64,000 bases of DNA. Source: Daucus carota subsp. sativus (taxonomy: Eukaryota; Streptophyta; Magnoliopsida; Apiales; Apiaceae). This document shows positions 24,311 to 36,572 of this stretch, piece by piece. The stretch lies in assembly GCF_001625215.2 (NCBI RefSeq), contig NC_030385.2:42805598-42869597 (forward strand). The letters run 5' to 3'. The stretch's first letter is position 1. Each line of letters starts with the position of its first letter. The notes below the pieces were generated by a model. It was not told the origin of the DNA. It ran no database searches and saw only the letters and a program-made list of their open reading frames with translations. A program made the translations under genes and the position numbers.

Positions 24311-24601
24311 TAAGTGATCATAGTGTTCGGGAAATAAGCACTGAAACAAAAGTTAGTGATCTCAACTTTTTTTAAATGCTTTTAAACTTTTTAGACAAAC
24401 GGGTCAAGAAAAGCAAAAGACGATTTCTCGGAAAAAAAAAGTGCTTAGATCGTGGAGCCAAACTGGCACTAAATATATTTGCTTCTTTTGCAAGTGGGGT
24501 TACCATATGTACCTCAGATAAAAAGACAAATACAATAGTGAATTTGCTCTCTTTGGTTGTGTATCGAAAACTCGAGTTCAGAAAGATAAAATAGTTTTAT
24601 A

Positions 24602-24936
24602 TTCCCTCCGTCCCTCTTAATTGTTTACTAGGGGGACACGGAGACCAAGACAAAATATAAAAAATTAGTAAAGTTAAATGAAAAGTGGGTAAAGTGGTGG
24701 TACCTATCAATATTTAATAATAGATTTGAGATAGTGGAGGAAAGTGGTGGGTGTAATAATAGTTTTTATTGTTAAATATGAGATAGTAGGGGAAGATAGT
24801 GGGTGTAATGATGTCAAAAATTTATTATTTATAGTATTGTAAAGAAATGAGAGTGACATCCCAAAATAGTAACAGTAAAAAAAATGAGAGGGACAGAGGG
24901 ATAGTAACGGTAAAAAAATTAGAGGGACGGAGGGAG
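24602..24936. mobile_element. Stowaway-like MITE
   Basis: Termini TTCCCTCCGTCCC and GGGACGGAGGGAG, flanked by TA. The interior carries the GAAAAGTGGGTAAAGTGGTGG and GGTGTAATAAT words shared with 4669-4969. Near the right end GAGAGGGACAGAGGGA is followed by a second GAGGGACGGAGGGAG, so the right terminus is partly duplicated. Confidence 0.8.
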
Positions 24937-25985
24937 TATGTAACAAAGTAGTTGGATCCACGCACCAATATATTCATCGATAATGTTTAGCAACAAAGAT
25001 AATTCAAGCATACAGTTGGAGAGTAAAAGCAGGGGTCACTAATCACGTCATAGTGCAGGATAGTCAAGTGGATATTTCACTCCCTTCAATACCACGCCAT
25101 TTTGATTAATTTTTTTTATATAAAAATTAATTGAATAATAATAAATCACAAGATATTGTGAAAATAATCAAGTCGAATAAATATGTGTATGTTTAATTGT
25201 TTAATCACAACAAATTTGAGTTATGAATCGTAACTGTAATATTGAACATTTATTCTTGAATCTAAATCTTGAACCAAATCACACAAAACAAAATATAGGA
25301 TTATATATATAATAATTATTAATTTTTTTATTCTTTATAACTCTATCAGTTTGTAGGCATCACTAATATATTTTAATAGCAGGGAAAATAAATAAAAAAT
25401 AAACCCTTTACTAGGAACAAATTATTATCCTAAAGGTTGGCTGACGGCTTTGATCGGTAAAAAAATGTTATCATTATTATTTTTGTTTTCAAAAAAGAGT
25501 ATTATTATATTTGAAATTTTCATTTTTTAAATTATAATATTAATTATATATTTTTGACTTTGTTCATAGAAATTGAAAATAACAATTTCAACTACACAAT
25601 AAAAATATTTAAAATTTTGAGTAAAAAAGTAAAACCATGTTAAAAGGTCAACCACCTATATTTTAAATATCAGGGAACATTCAACAGGTTTTCTCTTGCT
25701 GTGAATTTAAATTGAATAACATATATGAGATGAATGTTGTAATAAATTTGTTCAAAATATAATACGCAACAATAGAAATTCTATAAACACTTATAAAAAT
25801 ATCAGAAAGTACAATTTACAGAAAATATTGATATTACAATTGTTATTTTGGACAACTCTCTCTAGCAATTGTGATTACCATGATCATTAACACCACCCTT
25901 TACAATGTATTTTCATCTTTGTACAGTTATGGCAAGAACCATATCAACACATTGCACACCAAATACTGTTTGACATCTCGATTTA
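24937..25985. other. Intergenic DNA downstream of the WLM protease gene
   Basis: AT-rich, no gene seen. The part just below 25986 should include the 3' untranslated region of the minus-strand protease gene. A patch near 25500-25680 has TTTGAAAT and ATATTTTAAATAT words like the MITE in the BAHD intron and may be a decayed copy. Confidence 0.4.
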
Positions 25986-28900
25986 CTAAGAAATGCGTGT
26001 CTCTAGGGAGGATTTGGCAAGCCATAACAAGCCTGGGTCGTTCCGTTTCAAGATTAAGTAGGTTTCCGACTTCCCTATCTCATCCAACACAACATCTTCG
26101 ATGAATCCAATCAGCAGCAAAATCTCCATGGCAGCTGAATAAGAAACATATTAGTCATTTATAGTTTCTATTTTAAATATAACTATCAAGGCAAGAAATT
26201 CCTACCAAACACAGCACAATTAGCATTTCACACGATACATTTATGAAATAATACTAAAATTCTAAATACCGTTGATTGTGCATCTTTAAGTAATCTATAT
26301 TATAAAATTTTGTTCAAGTCTACTCAAAAGCTCGTAGACACAGTCTTTCAATAGCCAGACAGTGGTTAATAACAGAAGAGGTGTCCAAGTCCTATATATT
26401 TAATTTTGACTCTGTCCTACAATGTCTTGCGACAAATGAGGGACCGTAAAAAGACCAGATGCCAAACCCATATACATAACATACCAACATAGATTCAAAA
26501 GTCGCCCCATCGTTGATAATTATATTAAACTGTATATTCAAAGATTACAAACCAAAATTTGGCGAACACGCTAACAATTTTCTAGCCTATCGAGTTCCAA
26601 ACTGTATCCTTAATGGGCAATAATTATTTTACAAACTTTATAATATTAGAAACTAAAAAGAACCAATAGGAAGTCAACTCAGCATATATTGATTGTATAA
26701 AGGGAATGAAAAGCAACATGTCATAGATTTATTAAACAACAAAAGCCACTTAATATGGAAAATTTGCATGGGACAGTTAAACTTATTCATTCTACAACCC
26801 AGAACAGAGGTACAACAGACAACTAAAACCTAAATCCTCCTATCACTCAAACCTAATTCGGCCACTTCCCCTAGAAATCACTTGTGTTTTATACACTAAA
26901 CAGCCAAAGATCCCCCCAGAAGTATATAATCTACTTGTACTTTGTTTCAGTACAAATTGAAGGCGGATTACTTTCCAAAATAATTTAAAGCACGCCCTAA
27001 TGCAGTCTTATATAATAATAACAGGGTCTATAAGTAACTTAATCATTTTTTTATTCATTGTAGTTTAAGTAGATGAGGATAGGAATTGAGAAGTGGTCAA
27101 AATGGACCATTTTCATCTATGAGGATATCATAAAATGGGATTTGAACCTAGACACATCTACCAATAAGCTTGCCACCACTGTGCCACTCCTAATTCTCTT
27201 AACAATTTTAAAGAAACCAATAGATTATAACATACCTTTTGAAGGCCACAATGCATGTTATAATTATCCGTCTGACTAAAATTATGTAAACATGTTTACA
27301 ATATTAAACTAAAAGAAAGTTAAAGTATAAGAAGATGCAAACCTTTGTAATTTGCAACATTCCGCTGGATTATTGGGTTAGCCTGCAATATATTAGTCTG
27401 TTAAAATCTGGAATGGAGCTGAAGAGAACCTTTATGCATAGTCTAGATACAGAATAAAGTTAATTTAGTCAAAATCAAATGAGATTATACCTTGCGCAGC
27501 TTTCGGAATTTTATTTCATTTGGGTGTTCAATCACATTCCTGCAGCAAATTTTGAATGAATTATTATCAGACCTAGAATAATTCAATATCATAAGTAAGA
27601 AATCGTATCAAAGTCGGGTGCAGAATGCAGACCTAATTATCTTAAACAAAGTCTGAAGAACTATGACAGATTCAGAAGGATTGACTTCAGACTGCAACAT
27701 CTCAATGGCCTTTTGCAGACGATTACAGACAACAGTCACGGGGTCTTGAATTCTCTGCAATTCTTGATCATCGGGATCTGGCTCAGCAGTCTGTGTTCTG
27801 GAAATTCCCTGATAAGGAACCATACTATCATCAGGATCAGGCTCTGCGTATGTAACTCCTTTTTGGGAGACATCGAGATCTGGTTCTGTAGAGTTCTCAG
27901 TTAGCTGATGAGGTTTCATGCTCTCCAGGAGAGTCGAATCTTCAACAAGGACATTTGAGTCACCGCACAACATATTTTGGCCTGCTGCAGAATCACCTCG
28001 ACCAACAAATTTATCAACCCTCTTCTCATGTTGAATCTGACTTTCCCTACTATCAACAAATTGATCTGGTTTATTAACAAATCCATTAATGTTGGAAGTT
28101 CCTGCAGCATCAGGATCAGGTTCCCCATGTAAATATGTTTCTGCAAACAATTTTTCAGTCGTCAAAGGAGACATCCTCTCAAACATTTCTGCATCATCAG
28201 GATCTGGTTCAGAAATATTCTTTGCCTCCTTGTACATACGGTACGGTTCAGATTCCATGGCTTCCATGTCTACACTGTCGTCAGGGTCAGGCTCCATCTT
28301 TCCTTTGCCCAAGCACTCATGAGCATGAGACCCATTGTTACATTCAGTACGAGTATCATTTAATTCTGCCATACTCAGTTCTTTTGCTGCGGCATGTACA
28401 AGTTCAGCTTCATATTGAGTATTAAGCTCCGAATCAGCCTGCATATGTTTTTCAGCTACATCTGTTGTCCCAGAGAGATTACTAAATGCGCTGTCCAAAC
28501 GGCGATAAGCAGCAGTTACTGACGACAAACGGGCATCAGCCAGTTGATCTGTACCCTTTCCCCCAAGCTTTCGCGATAGATTTCCATTCTCGCCACTAGT
28601 GCTTAGCTGCTCTTCATGTTCTCGGGAAAATCCCATCCCGCTCAAAGTATGGCCCGTCGATCTTGTCCAATCCAGAGAAGCCGCTTCTTTATTAAGCTGC
28701 AGAAGGAATATCACACGATCACACCGAAAGCTATTAATATAAGAGAAGGGAATTTGGAACTGCAAGTACTTGCTCATGCCTCGTATATTAAGCACGTGTG
28801 AAAGGAGGAAAAAACAAACCCAGACTATTGTCCAGGAGAGGAGTGATAAGATGATAATATGATTTTATACACACACACACACACACAATTTCTAGGGGAA

Positions 28901-31330
28901 AAGGAAAGCAGGGATATGGACAAAATAACAATTTTCTCGAAAATATACGAAGTACTTTTAAAAATATTGAAAATTCATAAACTTATTTCCAGCTCTTATA
29001 TCTAAATTAATTGTTGTTATAGTAGCTATTGATGGGCCGTTACGGAAAGCAGCCAAGTAGCTCGCCATTCCTTAGCGTATAACACTAAGTAAATAAACTT
29101 CCTGCGGCTCTTGTTTCTTGCTATTTCCTCTGTAATATAGGACGGTATTCCGGTGTGTACATTGAGTTACTTATAACTCTCATTCTGTAGCTGAAAGGGA
29201 GCTAGGAGCATACATAAGCTACTTAGAGCATACAAGACTCTAGTGGAGAGCTTAGGTACATGAGAGCAAAGGGAGACCCCCAAGTCTTCCCTCTTATCTT
29301 CTTTCCAAATCATAAGTCGGGAACACATTGTGACCCATGGACAAACAAAATAGAGGTCGGCAAGAAGAAAGAATATAGTCCCAATACCTGACTATCTAGA
29401 GCAAAGAATTTCGCATCATGTTCAGAGTACACCATGTGAGCCTGAAAAATGTAGTTAGAAAAATAAGTGCCTTGCCATGATCACTATTCACTAGTTAGTG
29501 AATTGCTCAACATTCAGATATAACAGCGTAAGACCAAACTAAGGGGTAACAAAACAATGTTTTTCTCTTCAAAAAGAAGAAGCTTACAAGTTCATGCAAG
29601 AGAGTCTTTTTAATGCTCTGATATTTTCTAAACCCCTTGAGATCATCAGTTCGAAGGCGTAGAGAAATTTCTTCCCCTTGGTTCTGTAACATCAAATCAA
29701 AGTGATATATATAAGTACAAGGACTTCTTTGCTCCGGTCTGTGTTGGTAAATTAACGCTGGCGTCCCTTTCGAGGTTTTAACATCTCAATTCTCAGGGAA
29801 CATATTAACAGGGAGAAACAACATTTTCATCTTCTTGCAAGTAATAATTATTAATGGCCATACCTTGTTGAAACCAAGAATGCACACTGGACTAACACCA
29901 ACATAACCTTCAGGTGCCATCTCAGTCATAATCCCTACACGCCATCGATGCTGCAAATAGCCATAGATAAACAAAGTTCAACAAATTTGATGAGACAGTA
30001 TACACAAAGTAAGATATTATTTAGCAAAATTGGTAAAGGACACTGTATTTCACCTTATTCATAACAGCAACAATTCCAGGATCGGCAGCAAGCATATGCA
30101 TTAATTTTAATGCCTCAGAAGCGGGAGGATTTAACTGTTGGCAAGAGATGTATAGGACATAAAATAGTTGCTAATAAAGGTCTATAAAGTGCAAATTAGT
30201 TGCTAATAAAGGTGCATAAAATGCATGTTAAAAGCGTGCAGGTATTAAAACATTTCGTGTCAGTTTCAGTCAATAACTTAATGACTACTAAGGGCTGGTG
30301 CATACACCACCTACATGCATAAATATATCGTATTAAAACAATATATCAGTGACTCCACCTAATACATAAAGTTTCTGCCTCAAGAAGCAGATACCCTTTA
30401 ACCATCTATTGATATAACTAATATAAGATGAACCTTGTGTAACTACGTTCATTTTAATGAATAATAGCCAACTTCTAACAAAATTACCATACTCCAAATG
30501 GTATTATAAAATCTTATCTTGTCAATTATCTAGCCAGTATAGAAAATTGCGTCTTGGTTTCTATGTTCTGCCAACTAAATTATATTAACCAAAACGAGAA
30601 AGATAAGGCTCAGAATTTAGTCTTGTAGCTACAAGCTTTTCTTAATCATGCCAGCACATTTTTTTTTCTTGCATTGCTTACTAGGCACAAATTACAGAAT
30701 GAATCTAGCTATCCCAAATACAATAAAAAAGTTATAATAAAAATGTTACCTCGAGTCCCGGAATATTAAGCGTGCGAAATTCAGAAAAGATGTAATTTCC
30801 CTGTGGAAGTTTGAGTGGAGTACTAGGGCCACTTGAAATTCTTTGCCTAAGTCTCTTTTCCTCTTCATCAAATCCAGCAATTCTCATATCTGCTTTTGCA
30901 TTTTGTAGAACTTGATCCACCTCAGCTTTGGGTACCCCCATCATCATAATAGATTTCACCTGACGAGATAGGTCTGGTTAGTCTTGAAACTAAAAAGGCA
31001 AATGTCCAGACAATAGAAATCTAAAAGATCAAAAATCAGGTGAGCACATCTAACAATACACTACAATAAGAGATGCACTAAAATCCACGGAACCTGAAAA
31101 AGTGGTGTTTCTTGCAAAGTAAGAGAAGAATGCTCATCGGAGAACGGATATAACATTTTTGAGCTTTTATCGGACCGAACAATAAGTCTCAAGGTATCTG
31201 CCCTGACATCAGTCAATTTCTGGAGGCTGTCCCCAAATTCTCTGAGGGTGGCATTTGGGGTCATTGGGACAATGAACTTCTTGGCCCTCCATGTCACTGA
31301 GATGTCATTCTTATCTTGTTGCTGCTGCAT
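25986..31330 (-). CDS. WLM-domain metalloprotease with ubiquitin-like and PUB domains (WSS1-like)
   Basis: Ten coding exons: 31330-31094, 30959-30750, 30134-30054, 29950-29864, 29683-29588, 29441-29388, 28696-27633, 27539-27491, 27382-27343 and 26134-25986. They join in frame to 688 residues. Order: a ubiquitin-like fold at about 9-80 (PNATLREFGDSLQKL), the WLM zinc protease domain at about 145-270 with the metal site HELAH (235-239) and third ligand His245, a long acidic linker with six EPDPDD-like motifs (about 390-565), and a C-terminal PUB domain at about 575-665 (VIEHPNEIKFRKLRKAN, GFIEDVVLDEIG). WLM/Wss1 proteins cut proteins crosslinked to DNA, and PUB domains bind the tail of CDC48/p97. 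The gene therefore probably acts in DNA-protein crosslink repair with CDC48. The ATG at 31330 follows an acceptor; a 5' untranslated exon probably lies at about 32277-32360, since AAAGG/GTATGT is a good donor there. Confidence 0.92.
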
Positions 31331-31654
31331 ACTCTGCTGCCAGAATAAATGAACTTTAATAATGTAGAACAAACTGATTCCTACTAAATAAGTACACACA
31401 ATACACAAGCAGGAAGGAGGGAGTGATACCATTAGCTCTCAAATACAAGGAAAAAATTGTTCAAAACAATTAGTATAAGCACCAAAGACATAAAACTACA
31501 AAATTAGAAGGAAGCATTTGTTGCTCATTTGTATAAAACCCAACAAAAAACAATACTGAAAGTACTGCCATTGTCTTTTTCAAAAAGCCTAAAAACACAC
31601 TTTTAGATTAGTTGCACAGAATAGAATGAAATTTTGTAGTAGTTTATGGATCAA

Positions 31655-31683
31655 TATATGTGTGTGCGCGCGCGCGTGTGTGT
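31655..31683. repeat. (GT)n/(GC)n microsatellite
   Basis: A GT/GC alternating purine-pyrimidine run in the 5' intron of the WLM protease gene. A second simple repeat, (AC)n, is at about 28871-28887 in the intron between the HELAH exons and the linker exon. Confidence 0.8.
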
Positions 31684-32913
31684 AATTTTCAATCAGTTAT
31701 CCTGATGAACATATATCTAGAAAAATTGGAAATTTGAACATACATGTAGCAAGTGCACTAAATAGTGATGAAACATTCAGCAAAAAGGTGGATTTTAAAC
31801 CTATATCTAGCAAAAAGATTGAATGTTGATCATCTATCCAGCAAAAAGATGAATGCTTGAACATATGTCTAGCAAAGAGTTATAAATTTGAACATTAAAG
31901 TTTCTCTTGACATAACAAAGACCCAGGTCGAAACAAATAATCAATCAATTACTCACTATATGTCAATTTCACAAAGAACTGAACACAAACCTAGCTAATA
32001 GTTTTAATTGAATTTTGAACATATATCTACCAGAAAGAAATAATCTTGGACATATCTCAAGCAAAAATAAAAACTAGGATTCTCAACAATTTAGCTTCTT
32101 GACATCACAAAGACTAATGATCAACCAATTAATCAACCACCATCTACCAATTCTACACATACAAAAATTTCATACTTGCACAAGAATTTTCAAATTAAAC
32201 AAAAAATAAAATATCATATTAAAAAAATTGCATAATATAGGGAAGAACATAGCATAAAAATCGTAAATAAACATACCCTTTGAGTTCGATCAATAGTTTC
32301 TTAAGTTCTTCAATCAAATCAAAATTAAAAATTATAAGGGTATTTCAATATTGTAGAATTGCAAAGAAAAGGTTTGTATTTATATATGTATGTATATACA
32401 AGGAAAGAGACGGTGCATGTTAGCAAAATATGCTAACATGAACAGGCAGGCGCGTATGCTTGCGTCTGCGCTGTCGTCAATTGACGCAGAATTTTCTAGA
32501 AGAAGGCAGTGTTTGGGACTCATTTTTTAATAAGAATAATTAAAATTGTTTGTGATAATTTAGTAATTCTGGAAAACGTGGTCTTATTTAGGGTTTTCAG
32601 TGATTAGTATTATGCTAATATGCTAATTATATCTGAGTGCTTATATATTTAAATCTTAAATAGATAATCGTAATTTAATTTGTTAAAAAAATGAATGTCT
32701 TTATAAAAAAAACTAAGAGGCAGTTCTGAAAAGTTGGTATTATTACTCCCTCCGTCCCAGTCATTTGTATACAAATGGCTGGGACACGGAGACCAATAAA
32801 TTACGTAAGAAATAAGTAAAGTTAGATGAAAAGTGGGTAGAGTGGTGGGACCTATTAATATTTAATAATAAATTTGAGATAGTGGAGGAAAATAGTGGAT
32901 GTAATAGTGTTTA

Positions 32914-33164
32914 CTTCCTCTGTCCCTTTCATTTCTTAACATTTCTTTTTCACTGCTCGACACACATTTTAATACATCTTAAAAACATAGTCCCATAACC
33001 TTTTTTTAAAATTTTCTTTTTCTGAATAAAAGTTTAAACATCAAACTTTTATTCGGAAAAATAAAATTTTTAAAAAAGGTTATGGAACTATACTTTAGAG
33101 AAGCATTAAAGTCCGTGTCACGTCCTCGTCCCCCAATGTTAAGAATTGAGAGGGACCGAGGGAG
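32914..33164. mobile_element. Inserted foldback MITE, first of two
   Basis: Ends CTTCCTCTGTCCCTTTC and GAGAGGGACCGAGGGAG, flanked by TA. The two arms pair over much of their length (for example AAACTTTTATTCGGAAAAA against its complement), so the element is a near-complete hairpin. The ORFs at 33006-33224 (-) and 33082-33270 (+) are only its translation. Confidence 0.75.
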
Positions 33165-33174
33165 TATATTATTA

Positions 33175-33425
33175 CTCCCTCTGTCCCAGTCAATTGTATA
33201 CGTTTCTTTTTCACTGCTCGACACGCTTTTTAAGACACTTATAAAACATAGTTCTACAACTTATTTGTAAGATTTTCTTTTTTTGTATAAAAGTATAAAT
33301 GTTATACTTTTATACAGAAAAAGAAAATTTTAAAAATAATTTACAGAACTATACTATATTAAAGCATTAAAGTCCGTGTCGCGCCCCCGTCTCCCAATGT
33401 ATATTATTGACTGGGACGGAGGGAG
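33175..33425. mobile_element. Inserted foldback MITE, second of two
   Basis: Ends CTCCCTCTGTCCCAG and CTGGGACGGAGGGAG, flanked by TA. The arms carry TTTCACTGCTCGACAC and AAAGTCCGTGTCGCG words also present in the first copy, so the two are the same subfamily 10 bp apart. Confidence 0.75.
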
Positions 33426-34241
33426 TATAGAATAGAGATAGTGGAATAAAGTAGTTGGTGTAATGATATTTTATATTATAAAAATTTACTATTTTTGGAA
33501 TGTATACAATTGATGGGACGTCCCAAAAAGAAAAATGTATACAATTAACTAGGACGGAGGGAGTATACGTAAATTAATCAGTAATCAGAAATAATAGCGT
33601 AGGAGTGGGAGGCTGGAGCTCAAGCTAGCAGAATTTTAGCTTTAATTTAATTTTTAATCTTCATTAACATTTAAAAGTTGAAGAATTAATTTATATTAGC
33701 AGGAAAATAATGTGCACTCCGTCTGTTTTCAACTTTCGTACACTTTTATCATCGTCTTAATGTTTTTTATACCTATTTAAAAATGTATCAAAAATTTAAC
33801 TTCAAGAAGAATATTTCTCAAATAAAAATTTTAATTTAAGTTCTTAAAAAAATTAACATTATCACCATACACATCTTTTTTCTTTACTCGTTTAAACGGT
33901 GCAAGAGTTTTGGAACACGAGGAGTTTTGAACTTGAAATAGAATCTGCTGGCTGAAAAGAAATGTTCCTTAAGAAAATTATGTTTTATCGGGTCCACATC
34001 TATTATGTATCGAAGACACGTTTTTAGTGCAGCCCAACATATCCTACAGACACTAAAATAGTATAATGAGCCCAGATTCGTTCTTTAACTTCCGGAACAT
34101 TTTTCCTTGGGCAGGCCTTTTGTGATTGTTGCTGGACCTTTTTGTCTTTGTTACCAGCCCAACTATAAATCTTACCTTCTTTTTTCTTTTCTTTTTTAAC
34201 AAATATATGATTTATAGCCTTATAAAAAGGTACCGGTTCAA

Positions 34242-34334
34242 ATAAATTCTCGGGTGAGTCAGGGTCGATCTAATAAATTATCGGGTGAGTCAGGGTCGAT
34301 CTAATAAATTATCGGGTGATTCAGCGTCGAACCC
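34242..34334. repeat. 31-bp tandem repeat, three copies
   Basis: Units at 34242-34272, 34273-34303 and 34304-34334 share ATAAATT, then TCGGGTGA and GTCGA words. The first two are nearly identical and the third has diverged. Not coding. Confidence 0.85.
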
Positions 34335-34784
34335 AGGACCGGGACGATAGAGGATAAGGAACAAATATTATTCTCTTTTTAAAAAAAACATTTTTTTTTA
34401 TAATATTTGCATTTCCAATCAAATCAAATATCAAATATCGGCTCGAATCAACATTGGGGCATGCCCAGCAACAATTTCTATATGCCTAGTTGATAAGACC
34501 ATGAATTAATTTCTCCTGTTTTTCAAAAATAAATGTACAAATTATTTCGTTCGACTCTTGTATATAATTGTACCAGCCACATCAGACCATAGCTCATGGA
34601 TAAGTAAGGAAAAATGAACCGATATACACAGAAAATACGGCGAGTGACATAAAAGCAGTGCCACGCGGAGGAACGAAACAGAGAGTTGGTATGCATGCAT
34701 GCAGCGTGCCGCAACGGAGTTCCTATTGCTTCCAATTTAGTGAACAATCCCCACAATTCAGTCCCGATTCTCTTCTCTTCAACA

Positions 34785-34792
34785 CTATAAAT
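34785..34792 (+). promoter_or_regulatory. TATA box of the GH17-like gene
   Basis: TATAAATA lies 73-80 bp upstream of the ATG at 34865, a usual distance for a plant gene with a short leader. Confidence 0.7.
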
Positions 34793-34864
34793 ACCACTCC
34801 ATCTTTTCCTTCAAACTCATCAATCCAAAGTAGCATTTCTCGAGTAGTCATCAACACACTAAAA

Positions 34865-36092
34865 ATGCATTCCTCGGTTGTGCTCCTAGCATTCCTGGCC
34901 TTTCTCCACGCTACCTCGGGTACGTAAATACAGCTATTTTGTGCATGTAGCACTACTCTTAATTTAATCTGAGACGAGGGCACTAACTAATTGCATACTG
35001 TTTTTGTGTTATTGTACAGCTTGGCAAGGAGGTGTCCCAGTACAAGTACAACCACCAAAGGGTCCGGTGAACCAAGCTGGCGTGACCTTCGGAACATGCG
35101 CTAACAATCCCCCCTCACCGCAAGAAGCTGTGGGTCTCATCAAGTCCCTCCACGCTCAGAAAGTGAGACTCTATGCTCCGGATATCAACATCCTCCAAGC
35201 CCTCAGAAACACGGGCATCGAGGTCGTCCTCGGTGTGCCTAATGAGGAGGTTCAGAACATCGGAACCAGCCAAGACAAGGCCAATCAGTGGATTCAGAAC
35301 TACGTGAAGAATTTCCAGGACATCAACTTCAGGTACATTGTGGTTGGAAACGGAATTTCTTCCCTGAATGAACATAATGGCCAGTACGCTCAGTGTCTGA
35401 TCCAGGCCATGCAGAACATTCAGAATGCAATCAACGCTTGCGGGCTTCAAAACAAGGTTAAAGTCTCAACCGCTCTTGATCACTCAATTGTGCTGAACCA
35501 AATCCACCCCCCATCAAACGCCGTGTTCAATCCTGCAATCAAACAGAATTTCATTTTCCCTGTACTCCAATTCTTGAAGAACAACAATGCCCCCTTTTTA
35601 ATCAACCTTCACCCTTACTATAGCTACGCATTCAACAAGCCCGAGGTTCCTCTAGAACTGAACCAGGGTCAGAGCCAGAGCAACCGTGACATCCGTCTCG
35701 AATATGCCAACTTCAGATCTGCCTCCTTTTTGGTGCAAGACGGGCAACTCAAATACCAAAATGTCTTCGATGCCATGGTGGATTCTGTTTATGTTGCCCT
35801 GGAGAAGGCAGGCGCCTCCTCGTTGGACGTCGTCGTGGCAGAAACAGGGTGGCCTACTTGCGGAGGAACTGCAGCTGATGCAAACAATGCCGGGACTTTT
35901 AACAATAACTTGATCTCACACATAAAGAGAACCGGGACTCCCAAGAGACCACAAAATTGCGTAGAGACTTATATATATAACTTGATTGATGAGGATAAGA
36001 GGGGCAAGGAGCTTGAGGCGCACTGGGGGATTTTTGATCAAAATAAACAAGCGAGGTATCCGATTTCCTTTTGGAGCCCGTCTGATCAGTAG
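34865..36092 (+). CDS. GH17 beta-1,3-glucanase-like protein lacking the catalytic acid/base
   Basis: Family GH17 endo-1,3-beta-glucanases cut callose and fungal glucan in the apoplast. Exons 34865-34919 and 35020-36092 join to 375 residues, with the intron near the signal-peptide end as in many plant GH17 genes. Residues 1 to about 19 (MHSSVVLLAFLAFLHA) are a signal peptide. The mature part has the expected landmarks: VRLYAPD, HPYYSYA, and the nucleophile in VVVAETGWPT (Glu293). The acid/base should be Glu in the motif VGNE, but here it reads VVGNGISS, with Gly130 (GGA at 35352-35354) in its place. There is no carbohydrate-binding X8 extension or GPI signal, so it is the short secreted class. 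The reading frame is open and well preserved, which argues for a maintained non-hydrolytic role such as glucan binding. Hydrolytic activity is unlikely (inference). Confidence 0.92.
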
Positions 36093-36572
36093 AGATTTCG
36101 ATTGTTAGTATGAGTATGCAGGAGTCTTCATGTAAAATAAGGCCTGCGGATCGATGTATCAACTCATGAGACTATGTTAATTTTGAATAAAGAGGTTTGT
36201 TTCCATGATTCAGGAATCGAACTTTCATTTTCATCGATCTTTCATTAATATTCACAAAATATTTCTTTCTGAAGTACTACTTCCATTACATATATAAGAG
36301 CATCCAATACAATTTTAAATAAATTAAAACATTACTCAGAGACGGAATCGGGAATTAAAATGAACGGAGCTCAAATTTAGAACAATTATTTTTGAGATTA
36401 TCAGGACTTATATGATGAATTATATCCATTTTGAGAACAAAAAGTGACTACAAACAATAAGAAGTTCATTACTTTTTTCAACTTGATAAGGACTTCGGTC
36501 TGGATTAGCCTCCTCTGATCCCACACTTATAAAGCCTCGTCATTGGTAAATAAACAATATTCATGTATAAGA

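Larger units (their letters stand above)
32746..33563. mobile_element. Stowaway-like MITE carrying two inserted foldback elements
   Basis: The outer element begins CTCCCTCCGTCCCAG at 32746 and ends GGACGGAGGGAG at 33563, with TA on both sides. Its interior (AGTGGATGTAATAGTGTTTA) is cut at 32913 and resumes after 33426 with AGAATAGAGATAGTGG. The copy at 4669-4969 reads through this point (GTTTATTTAATG). Two tandem elements of another subfamily fill the gap. Confidence 0.75.
33564..34864. other. Intergenic DNA upstream of the GH17 gene
   Basis: No gene seen. It holds a three-copy 31-bp repeat (34242-34334), runs of T/A and, at its right end, the promoter of the GH17-like gene. Confidence 0.5.

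Noticed and set aside
27073..27279. 68-codon ORF and a tRNA-like look around GGGATTTGAACC
   Set aside because: Inside an intron of the WLM gene; no cloverleaf can be folded and the ORF has no motif.
28697..28795. N-terminal extension of the large minus-strand ORF before the WLM linker exon
   Set aside because: It reads into the intron; a TTCTGCAG acceptor precedes the exon start at 28696 and upstream exons join there in frame.
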